A stretch of DNA of 64,000 nucleotides from contig NZ_LMJY01000022.1 in assembly GCF_001421325.1 (NCBI RefSeq), forward strand, positions 1 through 64,000. Direction: 5' to 3'. Of this stretch, positions 51,304 to 61,295 are shown one piece after another. The first letter of the stretch is position 1. Every line of letters begins with the position of its first letter. The stretch comes from Novosphingobium sp. Leaf2 (GTDB taxonomy: Bacteria > Pseudomonadota > Alphaproteobacteria > Sphingomonadales > Sphingomonadaceae). The notes beneath the pieces are model-generated. The model ran no database searches. It was not told the origin of the DNA and worked only from the letters and a program-made list of their open reading frames with translations. The translations under genes and the position numbers were made by a program.

Positions 51304-52811
51304 TGCCCGAATGTCGACTCCGCCGCCACCCGCAACGCTTCGCGCGCGGCGGCGAAAAGCGCGCCGCTCTTGGCTTCGCACTCGCGCTGCTCATAGGCAG
51401 GATCGCTATCCGCCACGATGCCCGCGCCCGCCTGCACATGCAGCACGCCGTCCTTGAGCAGCCCGGTGCGCAGGACGATGCAGCTGTCCACCGATCCGTC
51501 CGGCGCGAAATACCCTACGCCGCCCGCGTAAGGACCGCGCGTTTCCGGCTCCAGTTCCGCGATCACCTCGCAGGCGCGCACTTTGGGTGCGCCGGAAACG
51601 GTACCCGCCGGAAAGCCTGCCAGCACCGCGTCGATCGCATCGCCGCGTGCGGTGTCCAGCGTGCCCACCACGTTCGACACGATGTGCATGACGTGGCTGT
51701 AGCGCTCCACCGTGTAGCTGTCCGTTACCGTCACGGTGCCGGCGGCAGCCACGCGGCCCACGTCGTTGCGGCCAAGATCCAGCAGCATCAGGTGTTCGGC
51801 GCGCTCCTTGGGATCGGCCAGGAGGCTGAGCTCGTTGGCTTTGTCCTCGGCTGCGGTCTTGCCGCGCGGGCGGGTGCCGGCGATGGGGCGGATGGTGACC
51901 TCGCCATCACGCACCCGCACAAGGATTTCCGGGCTGGAGCCGATCAGCGCAAAGCCCGGCAGATCAAGGAAATACAGGAAGGGTGAGGGGTTCACGCGCC
52001 GCAACGCACGATACAGTGCGATCGGCGGCAGCGGGAAATCGCAGGTGAAGCGCTGGGCCAGCACCACCTGAAAAATGTCGCCCGCCTCGATGTAGGATTT
52101 GGCGCGCAGGACCATCGCTTCGTAGTCCTGCGGTGCAACTACCGGCGTCTGCACGGGAACGGGCAGAGCGATGGTTTGCGCCGGGGCGGGTGCAGGCGAT
52201 GCAAGGCGGCGCAGGGTTTCGTCGATGCGTTCGGCGGCCAGATCGATCGCTTCGGCAGCACCGCGGCCTGCGGACCATACCGGGGCCACGCAGAACAGCT
52301 CATCAGACAAGCGATCGAATATCAGCACCACCGATGGACGGACGAACAGCATGTCCGGCAGTTCGAGAGGGCTTTGCGGCGCGCGCGGCAGTTTCTCGAC
52401 CAGGCCGATCGTCTCGTACCCGAAATAGCCGACCACGCAGGCGAGCGCGCGTGGCAGTGCGGCGGGCACGTCGCAATGGCAGCTTTCCACCAGCGCGCGC
52501 AGTTCCGTCAGCCCATCGCCGTCCAGCGGGGTGAACGCATCGCAGTCATGCTGCCAGCGCCGGTTGATCTCGCTTGCGGTTCCAGAGGCGCGGAACACCA
52601 GATCGGGATCGAGGCCGATCAGGCTGTAGCGCCCGCGCGTTTCGCCGCCTTCAACCGACTCCAGCAAGAAATCGCCGCGACCGTCCTCGAACAGCTTGAG
52701 CGCGGCGCCTACCGGCGTTTGCGTGTCAGCCACAAAGGTGCGCCAGACCAGCGCGGGTTTGCCCGAAGCAAGCTGCTCAAGCGCCGATGACCGATCGAAC
52801 TCGCGCTCCAT
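51300..52811 (-). CDS. trpE: Anthranilate synthase component I
   Basis: The 503-residue protein has the N-terminal regulatory part with FLLESVEGGETRGRYSLIGL (an LLES tryptophan-feedback motif) and the chorismate-binding domain: DIFQVVLAQRFTCDFPLPPI, PSPFLYFLDLPGFALIGSSP, RPIAGTRPRGKTAAEDKANE, MLLDLGRNDVGRVAAAGTV and AGGVGYFAPDGSVD. It makes anthranilate from chorismate with TrpG. It follows ppiD by 20 bp. Confidence 0.97.
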   Translation of the reverse strand: MEREFDRSSALEQLASGKPALVWRTFVADTQTPVGAALKLFEDGRGDFLLESVEGGETRGRYSLIGLDPDLVFRASGTASEINRRWQHDCDAFTPLDGDGLTELRALVESCHCDVPAALPRALACVVGYFGYETIGLVEKLPRAPQSPLELPDMLFVRPSVVLIFDRLSDELFCVAPVWSAGRGAAEAIDLAAERIDETLRRLASPAPAPAQTIALPVPVQTPVVAPQDYEAMVLRAKSYIEAGDIFQVVLAQRFTCDFPLPPIALYRALRRVNPSPFLYFLDLPGFALIGSSPEILVRVRDGEVTIRPIAGTRPRGKTAAEDKANELSLLADPKERAEHLMLLDLGRNDVGRVAAAGTVTVTDSYTVERYSHVMHIVSNVVGTLDTARGDAIDAVLAGFPAGTVSGAPKVRACEVIAELEPETRGPYAGGVGYFAPDGSVDSCIVLRTGLLKDGVLHVQAGAGIVADSDPAYEQRECEAKSGALFAAAREALRVAAESTFGQ

Positions 52812-52831
52812 GTCGTGCGTCCTGCTGCCGC

Positions 52832-54781
52832 TCAGTCCGCGGCGGGAACGCCGGCGAGCTGGTCGCGCACGGCGTTGATGGCAGCGCCATGGCGCTTCAC
52901 GCCCACGTCCTTGCGCATCGCAGCGCCCAGTGCAGTGGCATAGGACTGGCCAAGCTGCTGACCCAGTTCACGCTGCGCGGTGCCGATCAGCTGCGCAGAA
53001 TCGACCTTGCCGGGCACCACGTCCTTCAGCAGCACAACAAACCAGCCACGCTCGCCCGCTGCCGACTGCACTTTAACCGTCCCCTTTGCCATGTGGAACA
53101 TCAGCGATACCGGCGGCGGCACCTGCCGCCCGGCCTGTAGGGCGGCGGACAGTGTCGGGCGGGACATGGCGACCTGCTGCGGCGCGGGTAGCGTCTTGCC
53201 CGACGCGGCCATCGCCTGTTCCACCGATTGACCCTTGCGGATCGCGGCCTGCACCTTGAGCGCGGCAGCCTTGGCCGCCGTCGCGCCGGCATCAAGCGAC
53301 CACGCCAGCTTCACGTCGTCCTTGATCTGCGCGAACGGGGCAGGGGCGGAAGGCTGGATGTCGGTCACGTCATAGACCACAAACGTCTTGCCACGCTCCG
53401 CCTCGGCGACCTGCGGCTTCTCCTGCTCCATCCCAAACGCGGTGGTCAGCAGCGGGCGCAGTTCGGCAGGCGCCGCCTCGCCGGGCTTCATGTAAACCCG
53501 GCCATCAGCGGTCAGCGGCTGCGTCTGCTGGATAGTTCCACCCAGCGACTTTGCGACTTCGACGAGGCTGGCGCCATTGGAAAACTGCTCGTCGATTTTG
53601 GCCAGCGTATCAGAGAACGCCTTGCGCTTCTTGTCGGCGGCAATCTGCGTGGAAAGCTCTGCCTTCGCCTGCTCCAGCGAGCGCGCGGGCTTTTTCTGCT
53701 CCTCGTCAACGCGGATCACGTGCCAGCCCAGAACGCTCTTTTGCGGGGCGGCCAGCGTGCCGACGGGGGCTGCGAACACCGCCTGGGCGACTGCGGGGGA
53801 GAACTGGCCGGAAAGCTGGTCGCGGCTGAAGAATTCCAGCTTTGCCGCTGCAAGGCCCTTTTCCTGCGCTGCGGCTTCGAGCGACTTGCCCTTGGCCACT
53901 TCGGCGACCACGGCCTGCGCTGCGGCCTGCGTCGGCACGATCAGCTGGGTGATGCGCCGATTGTCCTGCTCGGCATAAGCCGCCTTGTTGGCCTGATAGC
54001 GCGCCGCGATTTCCGCGTCGGTCGGCGCGGCGGGGGCGGGCAGCTTGTCCGCGCTGAACACGGCATAGCGGACAGTGCGGCGTTCGGGGCGGGTGAACTG
54101 CGCGGCGTTCGCCTTGTAGAAGGCGGCCAGTTCGGCGTCAGTAGGCGCGCGCGATGGCGCAAACATGATGGACGGCAGCGCAATCACCGTTCCGCTGCGG
54201 GTTTCCTCCAGCAGCGAGGCATAGCGAGTGGCGGCAAACTTCGACATGACCGCGCCGATCTGCGCAGGCACCACCAGTTGCTGAGCCACCAGATTCTTGC
54301 GGATATCGTCGCGCAGCGATTCTTCGGAAATCCGCTGCTGCGCCAGGGCCTGGCGGAATGCGTTCTGGTCGAACTTGCCATCGACACCCTGAAACGCGGG
54401 GATCTGCGTCAATTCGCTGTCGACTAGCCGATCGCTGATGGCGACGCCGTTCTTGGTTCCGTAGACCTGAAAGGCGGCGGCATCGATCAGGCTGTTGAGA
54501 ACCTGCTCCAGCCCGCCTTCGGACAGCAGTTGCTTCATCGTGGCGGTCGGTGTTTGCTGCTTCACGCGCTCCAGCGCGCGCTTGGCGCCCTGATCGAGCT
54601 GATCCGCCGTGACGCTCTGGTTGCCGACCGTGGCTACTGCCGTACTGGCATCGACGGTGCCGCCGCTATGGATGCCGGCGATATCGCCGCTGGCAAACGC
54701 GAGCGCGATCACGCCCAGCACCACAAGGCCGACGATGGCCCCGATCCGGGACTTCAGAAACGAACGAAAGAAATTGAGCAT
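52832..54781 (-). CDS. ppiD: SurA/PpiD-type periplasmic peptidyl-prolyl isomerase-chaperone
   Basis: The 649-residue protein has one N-terminal membrane anchor (SRIGAIVGLVVLGVIALAFA, about 11-30), a SurA-N-like chaperone region (about 40-190), a parvulin-type PPIase domain (about 255-375, DNRRITQLIVPTQAAAQAVV to KSVLGWHVIRVDE) and a C-terminal substrate-binding region. It should help outer membrane proteins to fold, anchored in the inner membrane. It heads the leftward ppiD-trpE run; ppiD next to trpE is a familiar order in this group. Confidence 0.9.
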   Translation of the reverse strand: MLNFFRSFLKSRIGAIVGLVVLGVIALAFASGDIAGIHSGGTVDASTAVATVGNQSVTADQLDQGAKRALERVKQQTPTATMKQLLSEGGLEQVLNSLIDAAAFQVYGTKNGVAISDRLVDSELTQIPAFQGVDGKFDQNAFRQALAQQRISEESLRDDIRKNLVAQQLVVPAQIGAVMSKFAATRYASLLEETRSGTVIALPSIMFAPSRAPTDAELAAFYKANAAQFTRPERRTVRYAVFSADKLPAPAAPTDAEIAARYQANKAAYAEQDNRRITQLIVPTQAAAQAVVAEVAKGKSLEAAAQEKGLAAAKLEFFSRDQLSGQFSPAVAQAVFAAPVGTLAAPQKSVLGWHVIRVDEEQKKPARSLEQAKAELSTQIAADKKRKAFSDTLAKIDEQFSNGASLVEVAKSLGGTIQQTQPLTADGRVYMKPGEAAPAELRPLLTTAFGMEQEKPQVAEAERGKTFVVYDVTDIQPSAPAPFAQIKDDVKLAWSLDAGATAAKAAALKVQAAIRKGQSVEQAMAASGKTLPAPQQVAMSRPTLSAALQAGRQVPPPVSLMFHMAKGTVKVQSAAGERGWFVVLLKDVVPGKVDSAQLIGTAQRELGQQLGQSYATALGAAMRKDVGVKRHGAAINAVRDQLAGVPAAD

Positions 54782-55105
54782 GCACCGTGCCGATCAGCGA
54801 TTAGCCAGAATACCACGGGGACGACCGCAGCCGCACCCGTAAACGGAGGCGGCTTTAGGGGCGCTTGGCCTTTCCTGCAATGCCGCTTGCATCGCCGCCG
54901 GGCAATTCCGACGGCGGACGCGGCTGTAACCGGTGGGAAAGCCGCGATTAGATAAGCTCGCGTTTTGACAAGGCCTGCCCAGGTGGCCTAGCTGCGCGGC
55001 AACACAGACGACCTGATTCCCGGGGCGGGGCAATTGCCGCGGGTAATCCGTGAGGATCCGCAGGGGAGTCCTCAAAGGTTCGCCAGCATTGATCGAGGGA
55101 TTGAA
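54782..55105. other. Gene-free divergent control region between ppiD and tpiA
   Basis: This holds the promoters of two divergent operons. No gene is supported in it. The part near 54895-54915 has short GC-rich inverted repeats. The best promoter match faces tpiA (54965-54993). Confidence 0.5.
54965..54993 (+). promoter_or_regulatory. Candidate tpiA promoter
   Basis: A perfect -35 TTGACA (54965-54970) is followed after 17 bp by CTAGCT (54988-54993), a weak -10. A leader of about 105 bases would precede the tpiA start. The call rests on these boxes alone. Confidence 0.5.
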
Positions 55106-55861
55106 ATGGCCGGATTACCTTACATCGTCGGGAATTGGAAAATGAACGGCACGCGCGGGATGCTGGCCGAAGCGCGGGCGATGGACCGGGCAGCCGCGCG
55201 CTTTCCCAAAGTGCAGGTGGCCGTCGCGCCGCCGGCAACGCTGCTGTACCGGGTTCGGGATGCGGTGGAACTCATCGGTGTGGGCGGCCAGGATTGCCAT
55301 GCCAAGGAAAGCGGTGCGTTCACCGGCGATATTTCCGCCCCCATGCTCAAGGACGCCGGCGCCGATTTCACCATCGTGGGCCATTCCGAACGCCGCGAAT
55401 ATCACGGTGAGACCGACGCAGACGTAAAGGCCAAGGCCGAAGCGGCTCTGGCGGCAGGCCTTGCGGTGATCCTGTGCGTTGGCGAAACCGAAGCACAGCG
55501 CGATGCTGGCAACGCCGAAGCGGTGGTATCCGCGCAGCTTGACGGTTCGTGCCCGCATTTCGACGGTGCGCCGGAAAAGCTGTCCGTCGCGTATGAACCG
55601 GTATGGGCCATCGGTACCGGGCGGGTTCCCTCCATCGCCGACGTGGCGGCAATGCACGCGGCTATTCGCAACCGGCTCGTCGGCATCTACGGCGAAGGCG
55701 GGGCGGACGTGCGCATCCTGTATGGCGGCTCGGTCAAGGCTGACAATGCGGCAGAACTGCTCGCGGTGCCGGATGTGGGCGGCGCGCTGGTGGGCGGGGC
55801 AAGCCTGACGGCGGAGAGCTTCCTCGCCATCGTAGGCGCGGCTGCCTCGCTCAATACCTGA
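55106..55861 (+). CDS. tpiA: Triosephosphate isomerase
   Basis: The start at 55106 gives 251 residues. The barrel shows YIVGNWKMNGTRG (Asn and Lys of the active site), VGHSERREYHGETDADVKAK (catalytic His), AYEPVWAIGTGRVPSIADVA (catalytic Glu, flexible loop) and RILYGGSVKADNAAELL. It interconverts dihydroxyacetone phosphate and glyceraldehyde 3-phosphate. tpiA-secG-pyrG is a common order in alphaproteobacteria. Confidence 0.97.
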   Translation: MAGLPYIVGNWKMNGTRGMLAEARAMDRAAARFPKVQVAVAPPATLLYRVRDAVELIGVGGQDCHAKESGAFTGDISAPMLKDAGADFTIVGHSERREYHGETDADVKAKAEAALAAGLAVILCVGETEAQRDAGNAEAVVSAQLDGSCPHFDGAPEKLSVAYEPVWAIGTGRVPSIADVAAMHAAIRNRLVGIYGEGGADVRILYGGSVKADNAAELLAVPDVGGALVGGASLTAESFLAIVGAAASLNT

Positions 55862-55980
55862 TCCAAAGCCCCAGCGGGTTGCGGCGATGACGCTGCCGGG
55901 TTGCGCGACTGCGTTGTTGCGCTTATCTGCCCGGCGAACGATGCGGGGACGCGTGTCCCTGCCGGAAGGCTGAAACGAAG

Positions 55981-56385
55981 ATGTTCCTTTTCCTGACCGT
56001 GGTGCAGGCGCTGGTTGCCGCTATGCTGGTGGGCGTGATCCTGGTGCAAAAGTCCGAAGGCGGCGGCCTCGGCGTCGGTGGCAGTCCCTCCGGACTGATG
56101 TCGGCGCGCGGCGCGGCCAGCTTCCTGACGCGCGCCACCTCGGTTCTGGCCACGATCTTCGTGGTGCTCAGCATCATTCTGGCGGCCATGGCCGTCCACG
56201 AAACCTCGGGCCGGGATATCGATACATCGCTGCAGCGCCAGACCGCGCCGGTTGCACCGGTTCCTGCGCAGCCGGCGGATCCCCTTGGCGGTGCCGCCGC
56301 GAATCAGGCGGCTCCGGCGCCTTCGGCTGCGCCCGGCGCCACGCCCGCACCGGCGGACCCGCTTTCGGGTGCTGCCAAGCAGTAA
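55981..56385 (+). CDS. secG: Preprotein translocase subunit SecG
   Basis: The 134-residue protein has two membrane segments (FLFLTVVQALVAAMLVGVIL and SVLATIFVVLSIILAAMAV) with the QKSEGGGLGVGGSPSGLMSA loop typical of SecG between them. An Ala/Pro-rich cytoplasmic tail (about 85-134) is longer than in E. coli, as is common in this group. It assists SecYE during protein export. Confidence 0.93.
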   Translation: MFLFLTVVQALVAAMLVGVILVQKSEGGGLGVGGSPSGLMSARGAASFLTRATSVLATIFVVLSIILAAMAVHETSGRDIDTSLQRQTAPVAPVPAQPADPLGGAAANQAAPAPSAAPGATPAPADPLSGAAKQ

Positions 56386-56424
56386 TCCGCCGGGCGCGAT
56401 TTTTCGCGTCCTATCGTAATCGGG

Positions 56425-56455
56425 ATGCCGTCTGGCGCTGTCAGGCGGCATTTTC
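56425..56455 (+). terminator. Rho-independent terminator after secG
   Basis: ATGCCGTCTG pairs with CAGGCGGCAT (10 bp, one G-T pair) around a seven-base loop, followed by TTTC. It lies 40 bp after the secG stop and before the pyrG leader. Confidence 0.6.
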
Positions 56456-56514
56456 ATGTTTGATCTGTGGAATGAGGCTCCGGGCTCTTGCCTGAGGGCC
56501 CCCATGCAATTTAA

Positions 56515-58161
<1,647 letters not shown>

Positions 58162-58189
58162 GCCGCTGAAGACGTCCAGCGTGGATGCC

Positions 58190-58220
58190 AAAAAGGGCGG
58201 CCCGGATAACCGGACCGCCC
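58190..58220 (-). terminator. Rho-independent terminator for the hsp20 gene
   Basis: On the minus strand GGGCGGTCCGG pairs with CCGGGCCGCCC (one mismatch, four-base loop) and is followed by TTTTT (58194-58190). It lies about 30 bp beyond the hsp20 stop and may also end pyrG transcription from the other side. Confidence 0.8.
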
Positions 58221-58251
58221 CAACTATTTCGCCAGCAGCGCTGGCATGACC

Positions 58252-58725
58252 TTACGCCGCAGCGCTGGTGTCTTCGTTACCAGAGCTTTCGACGACGGTC
58301 AGCTTGTTGCCGCCAACGGCGATCTTCTTGGGCTTCATCGCTTCGGGCACCTCGCGCACGAGGTCGATCACGAGAAGGCCATCGGCAAGATCGGCACCTT
58401 CGACGCGTACGTAGTCAGCCAGTTCGAAACGACGTTCGAACCCGCGCTGGGCGATGCCGACATGCAGCATTTCCCCATCGGCGGCCTCATCGGGCTTAGC
58501 GCCCCTGACGACCAGCAGGTTGGCCTGCGCGGTGATATCGATGTCGCCAGACTTGAAGCCGGCCACGGCCAGCGTGATGCGATAGGCATCCTGGCCGCGC
58601 CGTTCGATGTTGAACGGCGGGTACTTGTCGCCGGTGGTGACGCGCGCCTGATTTTCGATCATGTCGAACAGGCGATCAAAGCCGACCATCGTGCGGCGGT
58701 AGGGCGAAAAGTCGATACGGTTCAT
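58252..58725 (-). CDS. Small heat shock protein, Hsp20/IbpA family
   Basis: The 157-residue protein has the class A small heat shock layout: RIDFSPYRRTMVGFDRLFDM at the N-terminus, then the alpha-crystallin domain (about 33-130) with PFNIERRGQDAYRITLAVAG, KSGDIDITAQANLLVVRGAK and the FERRFELADYVRVEGADLAD block, and a short tail. It binds unfolding proteins during heat stress. Upstream lie a sigma-32-like promoter and a ROSE-like leader that would melt on heating. Confidence 0.95.
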   Translation of the reverse strand: MNRIDFSPYRRTMVGFDRLFDMIENQARVTTGDKYPPFNIERRGQDAYRITLAVAGFKSGDIDITAQANLLVVRGAKPDEAADGEMLHVGIAQRGFERRFELADYVRVEGADLADGLLVIDLVREVPEAMKPKKIAVGGNKLTVVESSGNEDTSAAA

Positions 58726-58822
58726 GACAAAAATCCTCCTATGAGCAATCTTCGTTTGGACGGGGCCTGCAAATCAGCACCCCGTTTTCGAGCCACCCCC
58801 TTGGCGGGCCATGGCTTGCATC
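58726..58822 (-). promoter_or_regulatory. ROSE-like RNA thermometer in the hsp20 leader
   Basis: The leader of about 95 nt can fold into three hairpins. The last pairs the Shine-Dalgarno AGGAG (58740-58736) with TTGCT (58748-58744) over a three-base loop. This is the U(U/C)GCU against AGGAG pairing with a G opposite G that defines ROSE elements. A second hairpin (58785-58760) pairs ACGGGG with CCCCGT and TGC with GCA. A third pairs AGCCA with TGGCT (about 58815-58790). The fold is by eye. Confidence 0.72.
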
Positions 58823-58825
58823 CCT

Positions 58826-58853
58826 AGATATGAAACTGCAACAGCCTTTCAAG
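58826..58853 (-). promoter_or_regulatory. Sigma-32-like heat shock promoter of hsp20
   Basis: On the minus strand CTTGAAA (58853-58847) is followed after 14 bp by CATATCT (58832-58826), close to the CTTGAAA / CCCCATnT pattern of RpoH. The distance to the ROSE-like leader fits a start near 58820. Confidence 0.65.
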
Positions 58854-58894
58854 AGGCTGCGAAAACGTAAAAACCGCATCCCAAGGAGCCGGGC

Positions 58895-59158
58895 ATGAGC
58901 CAGCCGAAAATCGAGATCTATACTAAGTGGGGTTGCCCGTATTGCGTGGCGGCCAAGTCGTTGCTCGACAAGAAAGGCCTGTCCTATGATGAACACGATA
59001 TCACCATGGGCGGCCCCAAGCGCGCCGAAATGCTGAGCCGCGTGCCCGGCGCTGCAACCGTTCCGCAAGTGTTGATCGACGACAAGCCCTACGGCGGTTT
59101 CGACGATATCAACGCCTTGGACCGTGCCGGCAAGCTCGACCCCGTGCTCGGGCTGTGA
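58895..59158 (+). CDS. grxC: Glutaredoxin 3
   Basis: The 87-residue thioredoxin-fold protein has the dithiol active site Cys14-Pro-Tyr-Cys17 (YTKWGCPYCVAAKSLL), the cis-Pro segment ATVPQVLIDDKPYGGFDD and a normal length. It reduces disulfides with glutathione. It starts a rightward group with a nitrilase-family gene (13 bp gap) and a DUF1178 gene. Confidence 0.95.
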   Translation: MSQPKIEIYTKWGCPYCVAAKSLLDKKGLSYDEHDITMGGPKRAEMLSRVPGAATVPQVLIDDKPYGGFDDINALDRAGKLDPVLGL

Positions 59159-59171
59159 GCGGGGTTTGACG

Positions 59172-59999
59172 ATGCCCCGCGCGGCGCTGTTCCAGATGAC
59201 AACCGGGATCGATCCACAGGCCAATGCGGATGCGATCGTGAATGCTGCGGCGCAAGCGCGGGCAGGAGGCGCAGCCATGCTGTTCACACCCGAAATGTCC
59301 GGGCTGCTGGATCGTGACCGTAAGCGGGCCAGGCGCTCGATCCGGCCCGAGGCGCAGGATCTGGTGCTGGCGGCGGTATGCGCGGCAGCGCAGCGCGAAG
59401 GCATATGGGTGCATCTGGGATCGCTGGCGATTGCGCGGGACGACGGCAAATGGGCCAACCGCGCTTTCGTAATTGACGATCACGGCGAAATCCGCGCCCG
59501 CTATGACAAGCTTCACATGTTCGACGTGGATCTGGCGAGCGGCGAAAGCTGGCGGGAATCCAATGCCTACACGCCGGGCGAGGAGGTCGTGACGGTGGAT
59601 ACCCCGCTGGGGCGGCTTGGGCTGGCGATCTGCTATGATATCCGGTTTCCCGCGCTTTTCGAGGCCTTGGGGGCGGGGAAATGCGACGTGATCGCCATCC
59701 CGGCGGCGTTCACGGTGCCCACCGGGCGGGCGCACTGGCATCTGCTGCAGCGCGCCCGCGCGGTGGAATCCAGTGCCTACGTGCTGAGCGCGGCGCAAGT
59801 TGGCCGGCATGACGATGGCCGCGAAACCTATGGGCACTCCCTGGCGGTGGACCCGTGGGGAGACGTGCTGCTCGACATGGGCGGCGTGGACGACGGCGGG
59901 ACGTCGGATGTCGCTTTCGTTGATATCGACCCAGAGCGTACGCAGGCGGTACGGGCACAACTGCCCAGCCTTGCCAACCGTCGCCATATCGCAGCATAG
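59172..59999 (+). CDS. Carbon-nitrogen hydrolase (Nit1/omega-amidase-like)
   Basis: The start at 59172 gives 275 residues. The catalytic triad can be placed at Glu41 (FTPEMSG), Lys113 (YDKLHMFDVD) and Cys154 (LAICYDIRFP), as in the Nit branch of the nitrilase superfamily. Members of this branch hydrolyse deaminated glutathione or omega-amides; the first fits the neighbouring glutaredoxin gene. The product is cytoplasmic. Confidence 0.9.
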   Translation: MPRAALFQMTTGIDPQANADAIVNAAAQARAGGAAMLFTPEMSGLLDRDRKRARRSIRPEAQDLVLAAVCAAAQREGIWVHLGSLAIARDDGKWANRAFVIDDHGEIRARYDKLHMFDVDLASGESWRESNAYTPGEEVVTVDTPLGRLGLAICYDIRFPALFEALGAGKCDVIAIPAAFTVPTGRAHWHLLQRARAVESSAYVLSAAQVGRHDDGRETYGHSLAVDPWGDVLLDMGGVDDGGTSDVAFVDIDPERTQAVRAQLPSLANRRHIAA

Positions 60000-60006
60000 C
60001 GGCGAC

Positions 60007-60516
60007 ATGATCGTCTACGACCTGCAATGCCAAGATGCTCTTCATCGATTCGAGGGCTGGTTCAAGTCTTCGGACGATTTCGTGCGTCAGCAAGAGCGCG
60101 GCCTGGTGACGTGTCCGCATTGCGGGGCCGCCGATGTGGCCAAGGCGGTGCAGGCACCCCGGCTCGCCCGCAAAGGCAACCAGCTTGGCGCACCGCAGCG
60201 ATCCACGCGTGACAAGGCGACAGGCGCGGCTCCAGGAGACCCCATGCCCAGCACGCCGGTGGCCAATGCGCCGTTGCCGCCCCAGGCGGTGGAAATGATA
60301 AAGGTGCTGGCCACGCTGCAAGCCAAAGTGCTGCAATCTTCTCGCTATGTGGGCGAGCGCTTCGTAGATGATGCGCGGGCCATGCATTACGGTGAACGTG
60401 AGGCCGAAGCGATCCACGGGCAGGCCACGATCGCCGAGGCGCAGGAACTGCTGGAAGAAGGTATCGCGGTGGCGCCGCTACCGTTGCCGATCGTGCCGCC
60501 AGACCAGGCGAATTGA
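60007..60516 (+). CDS. DUF1178 family protein
   Basis: The 169-residue protein begins MIVYDLQCQDALHRFEGWFK and has a zinc-ribbon-like CPHCG (about 36-40), an Ala/Pro-rich linker and a C-terminal helix region (RYVGERFVDDARAMHYGERE, then AIHGQAT). This matches DUF1178, whose function is unknown. It lies seven bases after the nitrilase-family gene and is co-transcribed. Confidence 0.88.
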   Translation: MIVYDLQCQDALHRFEGWFKSSDDFVRQQERGLVTCPHCGAADVAKAVQAPRLARKGNQLGAPQRSTRDKATGAAPGDPMPSTPVANAPLPPQAVEMIKVLATLQAKVLQSSRYVGERFVDDARAMHYGEREAEAIHGQATIAEAQELLEEGIAVAPLPLPIVPPDQAN

Positions 60517-60570
60517 TGCGCCGCGCTCCGATTGCCAAGCCGGAGTGCACCCGCTAACAAGCCCCGGCGT

Positions 60571-60647
60571 GCGCCCGTAGCTCAGCCGGATAGAGCACCA
60601 GATTCCTAATCTGGGGGCCATGGGTTCGAATCCCGTCGGGCGCACCA
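60571..60647 (+). tRNA. tRNA-Arg (CCT)
   Basis: The cloverleaf has acceptor GCGCCCG/CGGGCGC, D-arm GCTCAGCCGGATAGAGC, anticodon stem-loop CCAGA TTCCTAA TCTGG with anticodon CCT, T-arm ATGGG TTCGAAT CCCGT, discriminator A and encoded CCA. Length is 77 nt. No integrase or att repeat is seen next to it. Confidence 0.97.
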
Positions 60648-60688
60648 CTTTCTCCCCTCCAAGACGCGACGCTCGCATCTGCGCCATT

Positions 60689-60710
60689 AGCTTTTCTGGA
60701 GCTTTTCTGG
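60689..60710. repeat. Tandem 11-bp direct repeat
   Basis: AGCTTTTCTGG occurs twice in a row within the 240-bp stretch after tRNA-Arg. That stretch has no firm gene; a minus-strand frame from 60889 to 60713 is broken by one in-frame TAG at 60811-60809. Confidence 0.6.
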
Positions 60711-60887
60711 CATCAATGCGGTGGCAGGCCGTTGTCTTTTGCGAACTCTTCGGGCTCGACGACTGAAACGTTGCTCGCTTGCAAATCTTGCGACAATGTG
60801 ACAACTTCCTACCCAGCTTGATCACCAGGAGCAGGGTCGTTAGCGGGCGCTTCCGCAGCCGCGCCGGCCGCTTCCAAGGGGGACATC

Positions 60888-61103
60888 ATGCGCTTGACTG
60901 CTTCACGCAAAGGGCTTTTCCGAACCAGTCTGCCGGGGCTGGGAGAGTGCGCCCGCGTGGATATGAGTGCCGGGGACGCCGCACCCTATTTGGAGCGGGA
61001 CATGTACGTCCTGCTCGGCTTCGAGCCGCGTTTCGAACTGCTTCCCGAAAAACCTGCCAGTGCGACCGCCGCGCCTCGCCAGCCCTGGGGTGGCTTGCGC
61101 TGA
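60888..61103 (+). CDS. Possible small protein, 71 aa
   Basis: The frame begins with an ATG at 60888 after a GGGGGAC purine stretch. The product is soluble, with a possible folded core (DAAPYLERDMYVLLGFEPRF) and a Pro/Ala-rich tail. No family is recognised and there is no operon partner. The 190 bp between it and the helicase gene hold a small hairpin (GCCGC/GCGGC around 61262-61277) and no gene. Confidence 0.4.
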   Translation: MRLTASRKGLFRTSLPGLGECARVDMSAGDAAPYLERDMYVLLGFEPRFELLPEKPASATAAPRQPWGGLR

Positions 61104-61295
61104 CTTTGGTGGGCACGCGACTAGGGCCAGCGCTGCAGTCGTGCGAGCCTGTTCAACGAACATGAAATTGGTGCGCGCATATTTGTGCGCTTTGGTCTAT
61201 GGGCCACGCAACTGGTGCACCCGCAGGTGCCCGCGCAGCCATTTTGTTGCTCTTTGAAAAGCCGCGTTCATGCGGCAGGACTTGTTGACCCTATC

